Shown: positions 6,324 through 7,451 of the stretch, one piece after another
Layout: each line of letters starts with the position of its first letter
Numbering within the stretch: position 1 is the stretch's first letter
From: an uncultured bacterium
Lineage (GTDB): Bacteria > Cyanobacteriota > Vampirovibrionia > Gastranaerophilales > Gastranaerophilaceae
NCBI GenBank assembly: GCA_902765655.1
Contig: CACXAK010000084.1
Coordinates: 1-7,451 of the forward strand
Length of the DNA stretch: 7,451 nucleotides
Reading direction: 5' to 3'
Translations under genes and position numbers: made by a program
The notes under the pieces: model-generated
What the model saw: only the letters and a program-made list of their open reading frames with translations
The model's database searches: none
What the model was told of the DNA's origin: nothing

Positions 6324-6557
6324 TTAACCTCTTTTAGCCATGATTGCAGCTATTGCAACTGCTATTGCCTCATCAACATTTGAAGCAACTTTCTTGGCTG
6401 CTGTTTTTACTTCCTCAACCGCTTCAGGGAAAATTTTATTTAACCAGCCGACAACTTTTGACATTATCATCATCGCAAAAATCAGCAATGTAAGAAATGC
6501 CAGAACAGTTCCCATGCCAATAAGCAGCAGAGCAAGTCCGTTTTCTAAATTGTTCAT
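6324..6557 (-). CDS. oadG: oxaloacetate decarboxylase, gamma subunit
   Basis: A 77-aa protein of the normal size for OadG, which tethers the soluble OadA to membrane-bound OadB. One transmembrane helix lies near the N-terminus (about 8-32, GLALLLIGMGTVLAFLTLLIF). A cytoplasmic, acidic/Ala-rich tail follows and ends in DEAIAVAIAAIMAKRG, the typical end of the family. The histidines used for Zn2+ binding in the enterobacterial gamma subunit are absent. ATG overlaps the birA stop as ATGA, and TAGGAG lies seven bases upstream within the end of birA, so translation is probably coupled. oadA follows after 28 bases. Confidence 0.88.
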   Translation of the reverse strand: MNNLENGLALLLIGMGTVLAFLTLLIFAMMIMSKVVGWLNKIFPEAVEEVKTAAKKVASNVDEAIAVAIAAIMAKRG

Positions 6558-7279
6558 AATATATCTCCTATGTTTAATATTAATTCTTTGTTTTCATTCG
6601 TGTTCAGAATCAGTTCGCCATTACTGTTTATACCTTTGGCATAACCGGATTTTATTTCATTCAGAACCTGTATTTTTAAATCTTTTTCCAAAAAACAATT
6701 TCGATTCAAATAATCATTCATTATCATTTCAAAACCATTTAATAAAAAATCATCATATTTATCAAAAAATCTTTCAAGAAATTCATTTAAAAATGCATCC
6801 ATATTCACATTATTACCAATTTCTAGATTTAAAGCTGTTACAACACGATCAGGTATATTTTTAATATCTTTTTCTGACGCATTAAGATTTACGCCTATTC
6901 CTAAAATTATTCCTTTTAAACTGCCGTTCTCTATAACAGTTTCAGATAAAATTCCGCAAATTTTCCTTTTTCCGTCAATCATAACATCGTTTGGCCACTT
7001 AACTTTAGGATTTACACCATAGTTTTCAAGCTCTTGGCACAGGATAACCGATGCATATTGAGTAATATTTGCATATATTGATTTAAATGTTTCTGACGGT
7101 TTCAAAATTATTGAGAAGAAAAGATTATTTTGGCCTAAATCAACCCATTTACGATTAAGTCGACCACGTCCGCATGTCTGCCTGAGAGCATGCACAATTG
7201 TTTTATCCTCCAAAGCAGAAATATGCGATTTGGCGTAACTGTTTGTAGATTCAATCTCCTCTAGTCTTATAACTTTCAT
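6554..7279 (-). CDS. birA: biotin--protein ligase (monofunctional)
   Basis: A 241-aa ligase that makes biotinyl-AMP and transfers biotin to a lysine in acceptor proteins. Motifs in order are EIESTNSYAK (8-17), QTCGRGRLNRKW (34-45, the biotinyl-AMP loop), KWPNDVMIDGKRKICGILSE (94-113) and ILGIGVNLN (125-133). A small SH3-like C-terminal domain follows (about 195-241, with GYAKGINSNGEL). There is no N-terminal helix-turn-helix, so it is the class I enzyme without repressor function. AGAGGA stands six to seven bases before ATG. It is the first gene of the birA-oadG-oadA-oadB run and overlaps oadG by four bases. The obvious acceptor is the EAMKMET lysine encoded two genes downstream, although it may also serve other biotin proteins of the cell. 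Confidence 0.92.
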   Translation of the reverse strand: MKVIRLEEIESTNSYAKSHISALEDKTIVHALRQTCGRGRLNRKWVDLGQNNLFFSIILKPSETFKSIYANITQYASVILCQELENYGVNPKVKWPNDVMIDGKRKICGILSETVIENGSLKGIILGIGVNLNASEKDIKNIPDRVVTALNLEIGNNVNMDAFLNEFLERFFDKYDDFLLNGFEMIMNDYLNRNCFLEKDLKIQVLNEIKSGYAKGINSNGELILNTNENKELILNIGDIL

Positions 7280-7314
7280 TAATATCCTCTAATCAGAAGT
7301 TTTCAATTAGAATA

Positions 7315-7320
7315 ATTATA
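7315..7320 (-). promoter_or_regulatory. candidate -10 box for the birA-oad operon
   Basis: TATAAT on the minus strand, 35 bases before the birA start, leaving a leader of roughly 30 bases that contains the AGAGGA ribosome site. No convincing -35 hexamer is found 16-18 bases further upstream, and the region is AT-rich, so the call rests on the perfect -10 and its position only. Confidence 0.35.
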
Positions 7321-7406
7321 CTACAAACAAAATTTATAGAATATAAAATAATCTTTTACATAAAACATATTATAATCACTAGTTGAGAGATTAAAACTTT
7401 CTACTT

Positions 7407-7449
7407 GTTCACTTTTCTTTTTGATTGCGACGCAAAAAGAAAAGTGAAC
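7407..7449. repeat. perfect 17-bp inverted repeat with 9-base spacer
   Basis: The left arm (7407-7423, GTTCACTTTTCTTTTTG) is the exact reverse complement of the right arm (7433-7449); the spacer is ATTGCGACG. Neither strand has a T-run directly after the arms, so it does not look like a simple Rho-independent terminator. It could be a dispersed palindromic repeat, a mini-element end, a binding site or part of an RNA structure. The window ends two bases later, so its other context is unseen. Bases 7280-7406 otherwise hold only the birA leader and AT-rich sequence with no ORF. Confidence 0.8.
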
Positions 7450-7451
7450 CG

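Noticed and set aside
6340..6864. 174-codon open frame on the plus strand
   Set aside because: It lies antisense to oadG and the end of birA, both of which have strong family motifs and ribosome sites. The translation shows no recognisable features.

Overview
The window is AT-rich and gene-dense, with short intergenic gaps and good Shine-Dalgarno sites. It looks like a chromosomal segment from an anaerobic, fermentative, gut-type bacterium: it carries a biotin-dependent Na+-pumping decarboxylase operon. Three unrelated proteins have a short F-x-[A/G] motif near the N-terminus, which, as far as I recall, is common in non-photosynthetic cyanobacteria-related gut lineages (Gastranaerophilales, 'Melainabacteria'). 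The lineage is an inference of moderate confidence at best. No phage, transposase, CRISPR array, rRNA or tRNA is visible.

Layout. Bases 3-480 (+) hold the 3' end of an adenine phosphoribosyltransferase gene (apt) and a small exported protein, closed by a hairpin at 482-511. Bases 513-2850 (-) hold four genes. In transcription order they are an unrecognised 59-aa ORF (2850-2671), a shortened formyltransferase-fold protein with a Cys-rich tail (2668-2177, coupled to the 59-aa ORF), a Ser/Gly-rich hypothetical (2109-1708) and a PlsC-type acyltransferase (1637-513). An AT-rich hairpin with a T-run at 2137-2166 separates the formyltransferase gene from the next one. A divergent hypothetical gene (2965-3306, +) starts beyond a 114-base intergenic region. 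A strong bidirectional terminator at 3326-3357 separates it from the last block.

Bases 3375-7279 (-) form one operon, birA-oadG-oadA-oadB. BirA would attach biotin to the EAMKMET lysine of OadA. OadA would transfer carboxyl from oxaloacetate to biotin. OadG tethers OadA to the membrane, and OadB decarboxylates carboxybiotin while exporting Na+. The striking point is that oadA is broken. Its reading frame is split by a frameshift at about 5476, and roughly 30 residues that homologues carry at this point are absent, which suggests a net deletion of about 95 bases. The sequence on both sides is intact, so this is either a very recent mutation or an assembly/population artefact. As written, the pump would not be functional.

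Other points are a perfect 17-bp inverted repeat at the right edge (7407-7449), a formyltransferase-like protein lacking part of the canonical active-site region, and an acyltransferase with an HX5D instead of an HX4D motif.
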